64,000 nt of DNA, taken from assembly GCF_018687715.1 (NCBI RefSeq), contig NC_056755.1:23715501-23779500 (forward strand), read 5' to 3'. The notes beneath the pieces are model-generated. The model was given only the letters and a program-made list of their open reading frames with translations. It was not told the origin of the DNA and searched no databases. The number at the start of each line of letters is the position of its first letter. Within the stretch, counting starts at the first letter, position 1. This document shows, in pieces, positions 23,648 to 36,705 of this stretch. The translations under genes were made by a program, and so were the position numbers. The stretch comes from Carya illinoinensis (Eukaryota > Streptophyta > Magnoliopsida > Fagales > Juglandaceae).

Positions 23648-25811
23648 ATGATTGGAGAAGGTTCTCGTGGAAGAGAGGCTCGACGAGGTTTCCATGGCCG
23701 GAGATTTGTACCATACTCATCAAGAGCACGCCGACCACGAGGAGTTCGCATCGCTGAATACCACAGCCCATCAAATGAAGATCATGAGGTAGGGTCGGAT
23801 GACTCAACTCATCCTCCGAGTCATCCATGGGGGCCTCCATGTCCCATTTTAATGCCCCCACCTGAGCCGAGTAGAGGACCTTCACCTGTAAGAGAACCCC
23901 CACCTAACGGGGACAATATCGTACCAGTTGTCACCCCACCTAACGGAGACAATATTGGTCCGGTTGTGATTCCACCCAATGGAGACAATATTGGTACAGT
24001 TGTCAGTTATGTTCTATTTTGACTACAAAAACCCCTTGGGCATTTGTAAACAACAAATGATCATTTATGAAGACTGATATGGGTTTTTCTTATCTTATTG
24101 ATATAGATGCGACTGCCCCTACAATGCCTGCCTCGAATATAGAGCAGCCCAAACGGAAACGTGGGCCAGCTAAGTGTATTGCGTTCGAGATGTTGAGAAA
24201 GCAAGGAAAAGTGATTTTGAAAATTAACGACGGTGAAACGACACCATGCTGTACGAACTCATCCATGTTCACTGCACGGGTAACGCAAATAATCAAACAA
24301 CATTGCGACATGAGTTATGCGAGATGGACTGATGTGCCACAGGCAGAAAAGGACAAGCTGACGGACCATGTGAGGGTAAGTAATATTGCCTTTCATATTG
24401 ACTCATTGGAGTTGATATACAATAGAGAATGATGTACATGTGATCATAATCCATGTAGGGTGACTTCGTGTTGGATTGGGATCGGGAGAATCACAAGTTG
24501 ACCGTCGTGAAGCAGCTACGTAAGAGGTTTAATGCATTTCATCACCAATTACACAAGAAATATGAATCATACAGAAGCCACAAAGAAGCATTGGCTTCTG
24601 GTTGTTCATTGGTCGACGTGAACGTTTGGATTACCTTGTGTCGGAGGTGGGGAAGTGACGAATTCACGGTATATATTGGTTATTAAAAATATAAAATTAG
24701 AGGAAATTAACAAGGAAAAGTCTTATAGTGACTTATTATGTGGTTTGGGTAAGTTGACATTGGGTTTTAATTGTAGAAAATGTCAAGGCAAAATCGGGAG
24801 AATAGAAAGGCACAAATCATCAACCACACAGCATGCCGAAAATCCTTTGTTAGGATACTGGAGGAGAAGGTATGAAATTTAAACTAATTTCAGCCATGTA
24901 AGATGTCACAACCCATTGTCCAATATAATGTCAAGCACAACCATTTTGAAATTGCGTTCCCATATGGTCTGCCAATTCCATTAGTATATTACATGTCTTA
25001 ATTATAAAATGCTTAACCATGTTGGTTACCCTAATTACTAGTTTGAGAACTCATTACACGTTGTTGGTGCATATGTTTCGAATCTTTGTGTTTGTGTGGT
25101 TGACAAAACATATGTGTATATGATTCCTGGATTAATCAATGTTCATGATTTAACATTTACATGACAAAATTACACACTTGTAGCGGGCTGCAAGTGCGGA
25201 TTTGGTGGAGTTCTATAAAGAGACGCATTGGTCAAAGAAGACCGGCAAATTTGTAACTGCAGCAACTGAAGCCAACTATGTGAGTATTATACTACAAAAA
25301 TTAGGTTATATATTGCGATTAAAAAAATGGGTTCTCTTAGCTTTGAATTTGAACAGTATTTTTAATAATGTCACTACACTTAACACTAACCAAATAAAAT
25401 TTTCACTTGCAGAAGGAGATGGTTGAGAAGCTGAATGGTCTTGAGCCTGAGCAACCGACCAATGATGTAGCAGTAAGTGTATTTAGGGAGGTAGTTGGCT
25501 CTAGACCAGGATATGCAAGAGGGCTAGGAGAGATGATTATCCCGGAGTTGACACGACAACGGGACAGCCAAAGAGAAAAAGAATACCTTGCATTGATTGA
25601 GAAGCACAAGCAAGATGCCGACAATTACAAGAAAGATGCTAAGAATTACCGGAAAGATGCTGATAGGTACAAGACACAGCTTGATGCAATTCAAGAGGAA
25701 GTACTGAGACTTTGTGAGAGGCAAAATGCAACTGATGTCATGATGAGGGAATTCTTCCAAAATTTCCATACACCCACGGAGTCTCAGCAGTCTTGTCGAG
25801 AGACTCCGTGA
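23648..25811 (+). CDS. CACTA-A second protein (Ptta/En-Spm, Transposase_24-like), spliced, open
   Basis: Six exons join in phase with GT/AG introns: 23648-23993, 24107-24375, 24459-24668, 24777-24869, 25184-25279 and 25413-25811, giving 470 residues. The N-terminus is Arg/Pro-rich and holds three 12-residue repeats of PPNGDNI type (about residues 80-115). The central part ('QPKRKRGPAKC', then 'IIKQHC...W.DVP..EKDKL.DHVRGDF') resembles the plant Ptta/En-Spm transposase family (Transposase_24). The C-terminus has a Lys/Asp-rich coiled-coil stretch of repeated 'NYKKDA.RYK' heptads ending in QSCRETP. Known members are thought to be the DNA-binding partner of TNP2. It is remarkable that this frame survives beside a wrecked transposase. 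Exons are placed by eye; the first exon could begin upstream. Confidence 0.8.
23885..23999 (+). repeat. 36-bp tandem repeat inside the second CACTA-A gene
   Basis: Three consecutive copies of a 36-bp unit coding PPNGDNI-V-PVVT/I lie at the end of exon 1. The length is a multiple of three, so the frame is kept. The last copy runs into the exon 1 donor site at 23993. Confidence 0.85.
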
Positions 25812-28800
25812 TGGTCTTGTAGATAAATAATGAGATCACCTTTTTTGAGTAGTTTGGACAACTTTTTGTGTTTGGGATAGGGTGGGTGGCCAATATATAT
25901 ATATATATAAAGAGGAAGGTTGAAAACTACTCTTTTGTGTCGAAGGCATTGGGCAAAACTGTGTTTTTTTGGGCTTAACTGTATGAATATTCATATAGTC
26001 AAGCGTTGCTGTTGGTACGTATAATGTTATTGGCGTGGGCAAAAGAAGATGTTGCAGCACTTGTATCTGGAGGATTATGGTCAGTGCAGTCTGCAGAAAA
26101 TATCTAGGGAGCAGTGCTGGTAAGCCTTTGATTCCTTGCCAATCATAAATCGTGATACTGTATGAATGGTTGTGATAAATAAGGACTTATTATATCTGAA
26201 TATGTGATAGGTTACATGCAACAATTATGAGTTATTGTATATCCCATGTAGAAGCTATTTTCTAGATAATAAATGCTTAACTTTTAACTTTGTATGGTAA
26301 TTAAGGTAGGGACATACTTGATAAATGGTGAAAGTGATATGTGCTTCTACATATTCTGGGTAATGCGTGCTCTTATACAAACTATGTTGTTGACTATAAA
26401 TCTTTGTGAACATATTTTTTCAAGAATATTTATAGAAGAGAGGTTGTGGCTTATGTTAACAACAATTTTTGAATTCAATAGGAAAGATGATGCTTGGGTT
26501 GCAGCACTTCGAGATATCTTGCATCCATATCACTTGGAGTGACTGGTGTCTCATATCTCTTCAGGTATGTTAAATGCACAAGCATTGCATCTTTTCATCA
26601 ATTTATGTAGCATTATTTGGGGTACCTATGTTTGGGTTTTGGGGGAGTAAATTGGTTTCTAGTAAACATTCTTTAACACAGAACAATGGCATAAAACGTT
26701 GAGCTAATTTATTCAAATTAGCACGGAGGCTGAAACACATAAGGGGATAAAAACAAAATACTGGAAGGAGAAACAGTCATTTGCCAGGTTTTCATGCAAA
26801 TAAAGTACAATTAAAATTGTTATTGTGAAAATGAATAAAGTGCCTGGTTATGATAGATTATCTGGGTGCTGAAGCAAAACCTGGGAAATAAAGCGAGTTA
26901 AATGGTTATTGTGCTGAAGAATTGATTGTCCCAAGGAAAAAAGTAGATTATCTGTTGTTCTAACTGATTAATTGGACAATCAATTAATTCAATAACATTT
27001 GTAGTAATGTAGCTTCACCAACTTCTTTCAAGAAATTGACTACTTAAGATATTAAAGGACATATAAATTGTTGTGATTAGAATTTTCATCCAGCTGCTTT
27101 TGTCACATATTTGTGATAAATTAGTTTAAATGGTCTTTTCCCATGCAAGGGGGTATTTTGCTGAATTGGTCATATTACCACATATTTTGTAATTTTATTT
27201 TGTGTCACTATATCCACATATGCCGTGTCTAGCTTTTGTCACATTTACTGAGACTAAAATTTCTCTGTTTTTTCATATAAAGGCATTTGGTAATTAGCAT
27301 TGATTTGCAATGGATAAGTTAATTTATAAATAGGTTTCAGTTGTGCCACATCTATTGGCTTGGTATTTATAAATATGGTTTTCAGAGTTCCATAGCATAA
27401 TCCAGTTTAATATGTAAGTTAAACTGTTAATTTAGCGTGATATTATACTCACCACTAACGTTCTAAATTGTAGTTATAAACCCATGTTCTGTTTGGGTTT
27501 ATAACTTTCATATAACTGACATAGTAGTAGAAATTGGTGGGGACATTAAAACCGTCACTAGTTTAAAGGAATAAGTGTATTGTGTCAACAATATATCATC
27601 GTATAGAACTTGCATTAAACTAGTTATAGCTTATCTAAGCTGAACTTCATATCATATAAATTTCCCAGTAACTTTACTATAATAATTGAGGCCTTCTTTT
27701 TTATTATAAATCAGGAAATCAGAAAGCTTGGTACTAGTGCATGAAACCGAGTTAAACTCTACTATATATAGAGATGGTTGGGAGGACAATTATGTATAAG
27801 TTTATGATCGGAAATATGCGATCATGTTGGATGAATGATCAGTTGAGGCAATACTTGTTTGACTATATTACACCTTAGTTTAATATTCTAGAAGATAGAG
27901 AAGACCTCAGTCTATATGTTTAATGAATGAGTAAACTGGTTCTTATGTTTAATTATATGGTGATGATTCCAGGAGTATCAATTGTTAGTCAATTGGTGTG
28001 AGTTTTAATGTTTTCATTTGAACACAAAGATTGTATGCTACTTTTTAAATTAAGTCTTTTGTCTACCGTTTGCAGAGAGCTATATTTAAAAATAGATGAG
28101 AAATGCACTATCTGATGTGCATGCAAGGGGGTATGTCAGTAAGTCTTTGTGCAAAACCAATACTTGTGATTTGACCACAAAATATTATTGTGGTGAAAAG
28201 CGAAATGTATGCTGTTGATGCCAGTTGATATAACAGAACATGTAGACTGAACTGATTCCTTGGAATGCATAGTTGTGAATGTGAATGTCATATACTCATG
28301 TGAATCTATTATTACCTTTGTGTCTAAGTGTTGGGATTGTTATGTGGAGTTCTAACTGTAGTTAAGAATTACTAGGGCTAAAATTAGTGAGCTTTGTTTT
28401 GTGTAGTCCCTATTATTTATTGTAGATCAATTTCCCAGAATTAGTTACTTAGATCTCACGTTGAAAAGACATGTGTAATTAACAAGTGTAGATTTTTTCC
28501 TTTTAATATTCACTCAGTCTTAGAAATTGTTGAGGTTGTATATGAGTCTAGTTACTATGCAGAAAAACCAATATCAAACAGGTCAATATTATGGTAACTA
28601 TAATGTTACAACAATGGTGTTCATGTATAAAAGAACTGATGCTAATGCAAGCATCCTTATTATATTAAATAAGTTCCCAGGTTGGACAAAAAAAGTGTGA
28701 TGAAATGTTCTATGGTTGATTTTTTTTTCCTATAATATGATCTCTTGCTCTCTCTTATACCCTCTCACATATCAACGTGCTGCTGGTTTGTATTTAACAA

Positions 28801-29901
28801 AAGAGATGTGGTATGAATTAAATGATGAGAAAGTAGGGCAGTTTGCTTAAGTGGTTACACTATATATTGTGCTTGTCCATGATGAGGATAGCAAAAATGT
28901 AATTGCTGGGTCTTGCTTGGTGCAGTCCAATAGTGTGATATGGTTCCATTCTAATTAAATGATCATAATGAGAAAGTCAGATCTGCTGCTTGTTTAAATG
29001 TTATATGATTATGTAGCTGAAGGTTGCTTAATTCTCATATGCTTTTAATATTAGATTCATGCTAGATGGGGTGTGCAATTATTAAATAAATTAATTTGCA
29101 TTATATGTGATTACCAATGAGAGATTGCATGACTAGAGAGTTAGAGAAATGCTTGCAAAGATGTTGATATGCTTTATCGTATAATTGTTATTTAATTATG
29201 TGCTTCAAGTTTGTTAACTTTCTATCCCTACGCCCAGCTACAAACATCTCCTTGTACATGCCAAAATGTGAAGTTCTAACAAACCATAACTCTAGCTGAT
29301 GGTAGCATGAAATTTGCAACGTGTCCATGGAGGGAATTGTGAAGAGCAGTCAACAGGTACACATCGAAACTTGTTCAAAGAAGATACAGGGTTTTAGTGA
29401 GCTATATGTTATCTTAATGCAGTTTACGGGTTGAGACAGTCTTATCCTATTGTTGTTAGTTGCCACACTTTATTTACACTTATTGACACTAGAATTCCAT
29501 AGTGTATATGTTGCATACATTGACTGATAAAAATAGGTGGCAAAGATAAAAATATTAGGAGTTTCTTTTTATTTATACAGGGTCTTGACATCAGATACTC
29601 TATTATTCCCGAACTTGCCAGATTTATATACCACATTTCTTATCTCCAAGCATTTGTTTTTCCTTCTAAATCCAATTAGGAATCTTTAACATCTTATGAG
29701 CAGAACCGATGATATTAATTATATCATTAAGAATAAAACTGAAAGCTTCGAGTTTTGATGTCAAAAGCAATCTTGAATGTTCATAACCTGCATCAAAAAT
29801 TTATTATCCCTGTCAACAACTATGTCAATGCACCAATGGATTATGAAATAATATTTGTGTTTTTATTAATTTATCATCAAATGTTGGATAATTAATTTGT
29901 G
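25812..29901. other. Long non-coding 3' part of CACTA-A, left of CACTA-B
   Basis: I find no supported gene. A frame at 26294-26542 ends with 'NRKDDAWVAALRDILHPYHLE' preceded by an AG acceptor-like site, which could be a stray exon, but no partner is visible. (TA)n occurs near 25894-25910. The remainder is AT-rich sequence without recognisable repeats, up to the insertion site of CACTA-B. Confidence 0.5.
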
Positions 29902-30490
29902 CACTACAAAAAAAGGCTAAATTGGCGGCGTTTATAAGCACGGCGTTTGTTTATGCGCCAGTAGATATATAAATTTTCCGGCGAATAATTTTTCCGCCAG
30001 TAAATTATTGAACTTCCTGGCGTTTAAATTTTTACGTCGGTAATAATTTATGGCGTTGGCAGCGTATATAACAACGCCGCCAATATAGTAATGATGCGCC
30101 GGGACATTAATGGCGTTGGCGGCGTTTATATTGTTACGCTGGAAATAATATTTTTTTTTGTTGGCGTTTAAACAAATGCCAATAATTTATTAATTATACG
30201 CCGTTATATTAACCGTGTTTGTCGGCGTTTCTAATATACCGGCGGTAATAACATATAACATCAGTGGCGTTTCACAAAATGCCGACAATTGATAGAGTTT
30301 ACGCCGACAAAGTATTGAGTTTTTCAACGTTTATATCGTTTAAATAAATGCTGGCCATTGGTTAATTTTACGCCAGCGTTTATATTGTTACGCCGGAAAT
30401 AATTATATACATTGGCGGCGCTTATAAAATGTCAAAATTTGATCAATGAAACGCCGGTAAAACTATTATAGATTTATTGGTAATAAAATA
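29902..30490. repeat. CACTA-B left terminus and subterminal GGCGTTTA array
   Basis: The 31-bp terminus is followed by about twenty short words such as GGCGTTTATA, TTACGCCGG, GGCGTTTAAA and ACGCCGACAA in both orientations, spaced 20-40 bp. Such arrays are where the element's DNA-binding protein acts in En/Spm; here that is inferred. The same words fill the other end. Confidence 0.9.
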
Positions 30491-30937
30491 AATAAAATAA
30501 AATAAAATAACTTATTTAAATGATACGAAAATACACCCAAAAATTGTGCAAGTCTCGTACAATATTTCTTTTGAAAACAATAGAGTCTATTATTTAAAAT
30601 TTAATCTTTTAATATGGATCTTATATTTATTCTTTTTTTAAAAAAAGTGTGTGTTGCTTGCAAACTTTATGACAAGATATGTTAAACATCATACTAAGAT
30701 TCACAACTTCCAACAAGAGTAGTAAAAATAATGCATAATCCAACACTTCTCCTTTAATTTCATAATTCATCCTAATTCCAACTTAACAAAACATAGCAAA
30801 CGTCGATATATGGCATAACCATAAATATAGTCTCAATTAAGGAAAGTTGTGAATACCACCAAAACAAAGCAAATGTCGATATATTGCAAATACCATAAAT
30901 ATAGTCTCAATTATAGTCTCACTTATAATCCCGACCC

Positions 30938-33019
30938 TCAATCATCGTCCTCTTCATTCTCTTCCTCTTCTTCATCTTCCTCTTGATCTTCTTCCTCTTC
31001 AGAATTTTCCTCTTCTTCATCTTTCTCTTCCTCTTCATTCTCTTTTCGATTTTGTCCTGAAGCCTGAATATAAATTCAAATGAGGGTCCAAAAATTTCAA
31101 TAGAAGGTTGATTTATATCGACTAAACATATGTGGGGTGCTCACCTGTGCATGCACGAATGTGTTTACTAAGTTCCGTAATTCAGCTAATTCGTTACGCA
31201 TTTTCTCAAACTCTTCCTTTGATACACCATCTTCTTGGTTTGAAGTCGGTAGTGAATGTTGACAAGTTTGCTTTGTAGGGGTTGGCCCAAAACCCAAACC
31301 ACGCACACGTCTAGGCCGTTCTGGTCCCATGACTTTTGAATAAACATCATCTGATGCCCAAGTCATGGTTCCTCCAGACCCCATGTCTATAGAATTCGTG
31401 TCCTGTGTTAAAAGTTCCTCCATCTCAACCTGTAATAGATAATAAAAAATACACATTATTCTTCATTTATAAATCCTTTAAAATTAAAAAAGTTATAAAT
31501 TTGAAAATAAACATACCACTTTCTTCCTCGTGTCATCATTGTAGTGTGTGCCATCCTTTTTCTTATGGGTCTTGACAAACAATTGGGCTCGACTTGGCAT
31601 TGCCCCAGTTGATTTTTTCTACGTCCAATATTTTAGATTAAACACATATATCGAAAACAAAGAACTAACAAATATTCAACAATAAATAAATATTAAATAA
31701 ATAAATACCATATCATGGGCATATCTTGCTAAACTTTTTGATCCTCCACTATGAACAACCACCTGCTTCTTACGACACTCTTTGTTTTTATTACATTTGG
31801 ACTGCAACATGTAAAATATTATGAGAATTATAATTAAAATAACTAGTTGGTTGACTTTATAAATCTATAATAGAAATACACGCATTGTTACCATATATTC
31901 TGGATCAAACCAGAGATTGGCCAACTCTGCTAGTTGCTCTAAGTCCACCATATCGGGACTTGCCCTTGCCACAACTTGTGCTGCAGAGGTGTCTTTTTCA
32001 TTAAGTAGCTTTTTCTTCAATTCATGCTTATAGTCTTTCCATTTCTTTCCCAAGTCCTTTAGTATCCATTTTTTGAATACATCTAATTTGTCATCAGGAA
32101 CTTTAAACTTGCCCTACAGTCAAAATAAATTTACACGAGTAACTAGCTTTCTAACAAAATTTTCAGAATATACCTATTTAAATAATAATAATATTTAAAT
32201 ATGAAAAATCATATATACCTTTATAAGACCCCACGCTTCCTCCTTTATGGTTTTAGGTACTGACCTCCAATCTTTGTAAATTATCGGAACCAACTTATTA
32301 CTTCTCGCTATCAGACCACCAAACCTTACCACCTTTGAGTCTTGCTTTTTGATGGGCTGACCAAGATTGTTGAGCTCCATTTCAATTCTCTCCCCTTCTG
32401 GAAGATGCCAAATGTCATGAATAGAGTGCAATAATCTCTTTACTCGATCTCCATTACTATCTGCAAAAATAGATTTAGTTACAGTGTTAGTATTTCGTAA
32501 ATCTGCAGTCATTGTGAAATAAATAATAAGTAAGAAAAACAAAAACATACCGACGATGATGAGAAAGCGATCTCCATTGTCAGAACACATATCGACATTT
32601 TCTGCTTCCGAACTAGGTGCTATTGGTACAGATGTGCATGGCTCGGTCTCTCTGCTCATCTCCATGTGTGTGGATAGTTGGCCTCCCATTTGGCTCGATG
32701 TGGAAGGTTGGGTCCCTTGCTGGTAAGATGGTAATGGTTGGGAAGGACAATCTATAGAAGGTTGGGTCCCTTGCTGTGAAGATAATGATGGTTCTATAGG
32801 AGATTGGGTCCCTTGCTGTGAAGATAATGATGGTTGGGAAGGACAATCTATAGAAGGTGGTGACTCCACCATCCTATCAACGGAAAGGGGTGGCCCATCG
32901 ACAGAGGGTAATGAATGGGCTGCCCTATCAGATTGTGGCTCACTATGGACAGCTTGTAGTCTTGTAGATTGTCTTCGCAACTGTGGTATGGACATCTTTG
33001 CCTTCTTTTTTGGACCCAT
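30938..33019 (-). CDS. CACTA-B second protein (Ptta/En-Spm, Transposase_24-like), 512 aa
   Basis: Seven exons join in phase with GT/AG introns: 33019-32551, 32460-32219, 32113-31892, 31801-31709, 31618-31517, 31429-31145 and 31063-30938. The N-terminus starts MGPKKKAKMS and carries a Ser/Gln/Pro-rich stretch with four copies of a 'QPSLSSQQGTQ' type repeat. The middle (about residues 165-370) has the same architecture as the CACTA-A protein, including the 'PEGERIEMELNNLGQPI' to 'FGGLIARS' segment and a 31-codon exon with 'CRK'. A short coiled coil ('EEFEKMRNELAELRNLVNTFV') precedes a very acidic tail of about 40 residues, mostly Glu/Asp. No stop or frameshift interrupts it. It is the probable DNA-binding partner of the TNP2 protein encoded just upstream. 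Exon placement is by eye. Confidence 0.85.
32700..32870 (-). repeat. In-frame minisatellite in the second CACTA-B gene
   Basis: Units containing 'GGTTGGGTCCCTTGCTG' recur four times on the plus strand, coding Ser/Gln-rich repeats ('SSQQGTQ') on the minus strand. Unit length varies (about 48-66 bp), but frame is maintained. Confidence 0.8.
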
Positions 33020-33117
33020 TGTACCTATACAAAAACAAATTTACATATATGCAAATCAAACGAAATAATAATATTTAGAGCATGATAATAACATAATAAT
33101 ATATTTCTTACTCAACA

Positions 33118-36100
33118 CTATTGGGGAGTTTCGATCGTCATTCCGTCTATATCATTTCGTGTCCACACAACATCGTCAATACCGGGTTCAATAGCTTCAT
33201 GGTTGGAAGTGTTAATACAATATTCGTTGACTAAATATTCATCCTCATCATCGTCAGTCACTTCCTCTTCACCAGTGTCATACACGTCTCTTGGTTTTGT
33301 CTTAACAACCACAACCCAATTTGGGCATCTTTCATCTGCCACATAAAATACTTGAGATACTTGGGAAGATAAAACAAACGGATCATCAGTTATCCGACTA
33401 CCAGTGTGTACTAAATGAGAAAAATTTACAAAAGTAAAGCCAAACTCGTCCACCTTCAAACCTCTACCCCGAGCAACGTCTGCCCAATCACATTTGAATA
33501 ACACATATCGGGACCCATCATAATACATAACCTCAATTATGCGTGTTAATTGGCCATACCAAGTAGGGCCATCTTGATCAGTACATACACTAACACCACA
33601 ATTCTGAGTTTTCTTCCCATTTTCATAATTCCTAGTGCGAAATTTTGTGCCATTAATGACAAATCGCTTAAATTCTTTGGCAACTTGCATGGGACCTTTA
33701 GAATGCATTACGACTTTATGGCCCAATTCACTTCTTCCATTGTCATCCATTTTCATTACCTGAAAGGTTGGATTATTAGCATTGATTAAAATGACGAAAA
33801 AAAGCTACAGAGGCATAATAAAATTGGTCTTAGGTGTAATCCTTACATAGTCTTGGAACCAATTACAAAATTGGTCTTCGTGCCTCTTCTGTAATTCATC
33901 ATTCGATAAATGATTCCCATCAACTGTATTCCGTATTATTTCCAAGTGCATCCTATATATGTTCATGACATCACAAATGTATGTTATAATTACACAATAT
34001 GAATGAAACATAATTTGATTCGTACGTATTAAGCATTGCAACTCACATGCGGAATGGAGTGAAATCGTCAGAGTTGAAGAGAATATAGCGATGTGCTTGG
34101 GTCCACGATGTAAAATCGAGTCGGACGTCAATTACTTTCCCTTTAGAATCATCCAGGTTTCTAGACGGTCTATTGAAAACCGTTTGAGCGGATTCTAAAT
34201 AACGAGAACAAAACGTCAATAATTCCTCCAACAAATACCCTTCAGCAATGGAACCTTCTGGTGCAGCTTTGTTACGCACATGAAACTTAAGTCGGTGTAG
34301 GTACCTACCACATAAATCATTAGATGACTTTTACTATTTTTTTTTAAAAAACAAATCTCATTCAACTGATATTTATGTGTTTTTAATTCAATAACTATAG
34401 CATACCTTTCAACGGGATACATCCATCGATAATGAACAGGTCCTCCAAGCTTACATTCTGCAACTAAATGTATAGTCAAGTGCACCATAACCGTGAAAAA
34501 TGATGGCGGAAATATCATTTCTAATTGGCACAATATGTAAGGTATTCTAGATTCCAATCGGTCCAAATCTTCAAGCCGCAATGTTTTGGAACAAATTCCC
34601 CTGAAGAATCCAGATAGCTCGATTAATGGTTCTATTACCTTCTTAGATAATGACCCACGTAATGCAATTGGCAGGAGTTGTTGCATCAGTATGTGGCAAT
34701 CATGACTCTTCATGCCCACTATAGTACGGTGTTGAAGCTTGACACAACGTGAAACATTTGAAGAATAACCGTCTGGTACTTTTACATTTTGTATAACCTT
34801 CAACAAGTCTTCTTTCTCTTTGTTACTCATTGTGAAAATAGCTGGAGGCAAATATGTCTTCTCTGCAGCTGTTATAACCGGATGAAGTTGTGGTCTCAAA
34901 CCCATCTCTTGTAAGTCAAGGCGTGCCTTTATGCCATCCTTTGATTTTGTATCAATATTCAACAGTGTGCCGACAATGTTATCCACCACATTTTTTTCTA
35001 TGTGCATCACATTAAGATTATGACGCAATAAATTATCTTTCCAGTAAGGCAAACTAAAGAAAATACTACGTTTCTTCCATGAGTGTTCCTTAACATTAGT
35101 CGACCCCACAACTCTTTTTCTTTTACGATCTGTTCTATCATTGCAATTTAAATCATCTAACTGTTCCAAAATTTCATCAGGTGTTGGCATAGTAGGTGAA
35201 GGATCAATTTCTCGTGTCCCATCAAATGTTTTTGCCATCATTCTCCACCTATGATCACTTGGCAAGAATCGTCTATGCCCCATATAGGAAAACTTTTTTC
35301 CATGTTTCAGCCATCTAGATCGTGTGTTACCCATACAACAAGGACATGCTAAACGACCTTTCGTACTCCACCCAGACAAATCACCATACGCAGGGAAATC
35401 ATTTATCGTCCACATTAAAACCGCCCGCATTGTGAAGATCTCTTTGGAGCAAACATCATAGGTTGGTGCTCCAACCTCCCATAATTCCTTTAATTCTGAT
35501 ATTAGAGGCTCTAAGTATACATCTATATTCATTGAAGGTGATGATGGTCCCGGTATAATCAACGATAGCATGAAACTTGATCGTTTCATGCACATCCAAG
35601 GAGGTAAATTGTAAGGTACCAACATAACCGGCCAAGTACTATAGGAAATGCTCATGTTTCCAAAAGGATTAAAGCCATCTGCAGATAAACCAAGCCTAAC
35701 ATTGCGGGGGTCAGACGCAAAATCATCATGTTGTGAATCAAACGTCTTCCAAGCCATGCCATCTGCTGGATGCCTTAGTACCCCATCATTACTGCGGCCT
35801 ATAGCATGCCATTTCATTTGTGAAGAAGTCTTCGATGACATAAAAAGCCTTTGCAACCTTGTCTTTAATGGAAACCACCGTAATATTTTAGCTGGGCTTC
35901 TTTTACCTTTTCTAGACCTATCATCCATAGACTCTTTTTGCTTCCATTTTGACGCTCCGCATACCACGCATGTTTCCAGATTCTCATTGTCCTTCCAAAA
36001 TAACATACAACCATTGGGACATACTAAGATCTTCTCGTATCCAAGACCTAACTCATTCATGTACTTCTTCGCCTCGTACGTATTTTTAGGAAATGATGCT

Positions 36101-36705
36101 CCTGGTGGGAGCAACTCATTCACAAATTCAAGTAGTTCTGTGAATATGCTATTACTCAATCCACCCAAACACTTCATATTCCAGAGACGTACAATAGCAC
36201 TAAACTTAGTATGTTTTGTGCACCCTTCATATAATGGTTCATCAGCATCTTTCAACATATTGTAAAATTTATTAACTCTTTCGCTAGAACCTTGTCGATT
36301 TTCATTTTGCACTCCAGCCTCTCCAGCATCCACACCTATTTCAGGCCCACCCTCCACTATTTCAGGATCAAACATGGGGAAAACATCATGTAACATGGTT
36401 GTCATCCCACCAGAGCCTTCATTTATTTGCTCATTATTATTTTGGGCATCAGTAGCATGGTAAGATGCCTCCCCTATTCTCTCCCCATGAGCATGCCAAA
36501 TGGTGTAACCTTGAGAAATTCCATAGCTAATCAAATGATCATATACCATGTGGGGCATGAACATCTTACGTAATCCACATTTTCTACATGGGCAACAAAT
36601 CGGCGAATCTGTATCACAATGCTCGCATGCAAACTTCAAAAAGTCATTGACACCATCGACATACTCTTGTGTATGTCGAGGTTTTTTCATCCAACTTCTA
36701 TCCAT
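33118..36705 (-). CDS. CACTA-B TNP2-like transposase, 1101 aa, intact
   Basis: Four exons join in phase: 36705-34406, 34304-34047, 33952-33847 and 33759-33118. The start MDRSWMKK is the family's usual N-terminus. Domains in order: transposase-associated region (residues 3-76, with CxxC pairs near 37-43), a CxxxC...CxxC pair (229-249), the Transposase_21 core (about 335-490, with 'SADGFNPFGN', 'IIPGP', 'NIDVYLEP', 'WTINDFPAYGDLSGWSTKG'), DUF4218 (about 650-800, 'MKSHDCH', 'EMIFPPSFF', 'GGPVHYRWMYPVER') and DUF4216 (about 956-1035, 'YGQLTRIIEV', 'FKCDWADV', 'DPFVLSSQVSQVFYV'), ending in an acidic tail. It should cut and join DNA at the CACTA ends in the nucleus. Length suits the family, and no disabling change is seen. 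Regulation is unknown; its upstream region is disrupted by later insertions. Confidence 0.92.

Noticed and set aside
35648..36265. 205-codon plus-strand frame
   Set aside because: Antisense shadow of the intact CACTA-B transposase exon 1.
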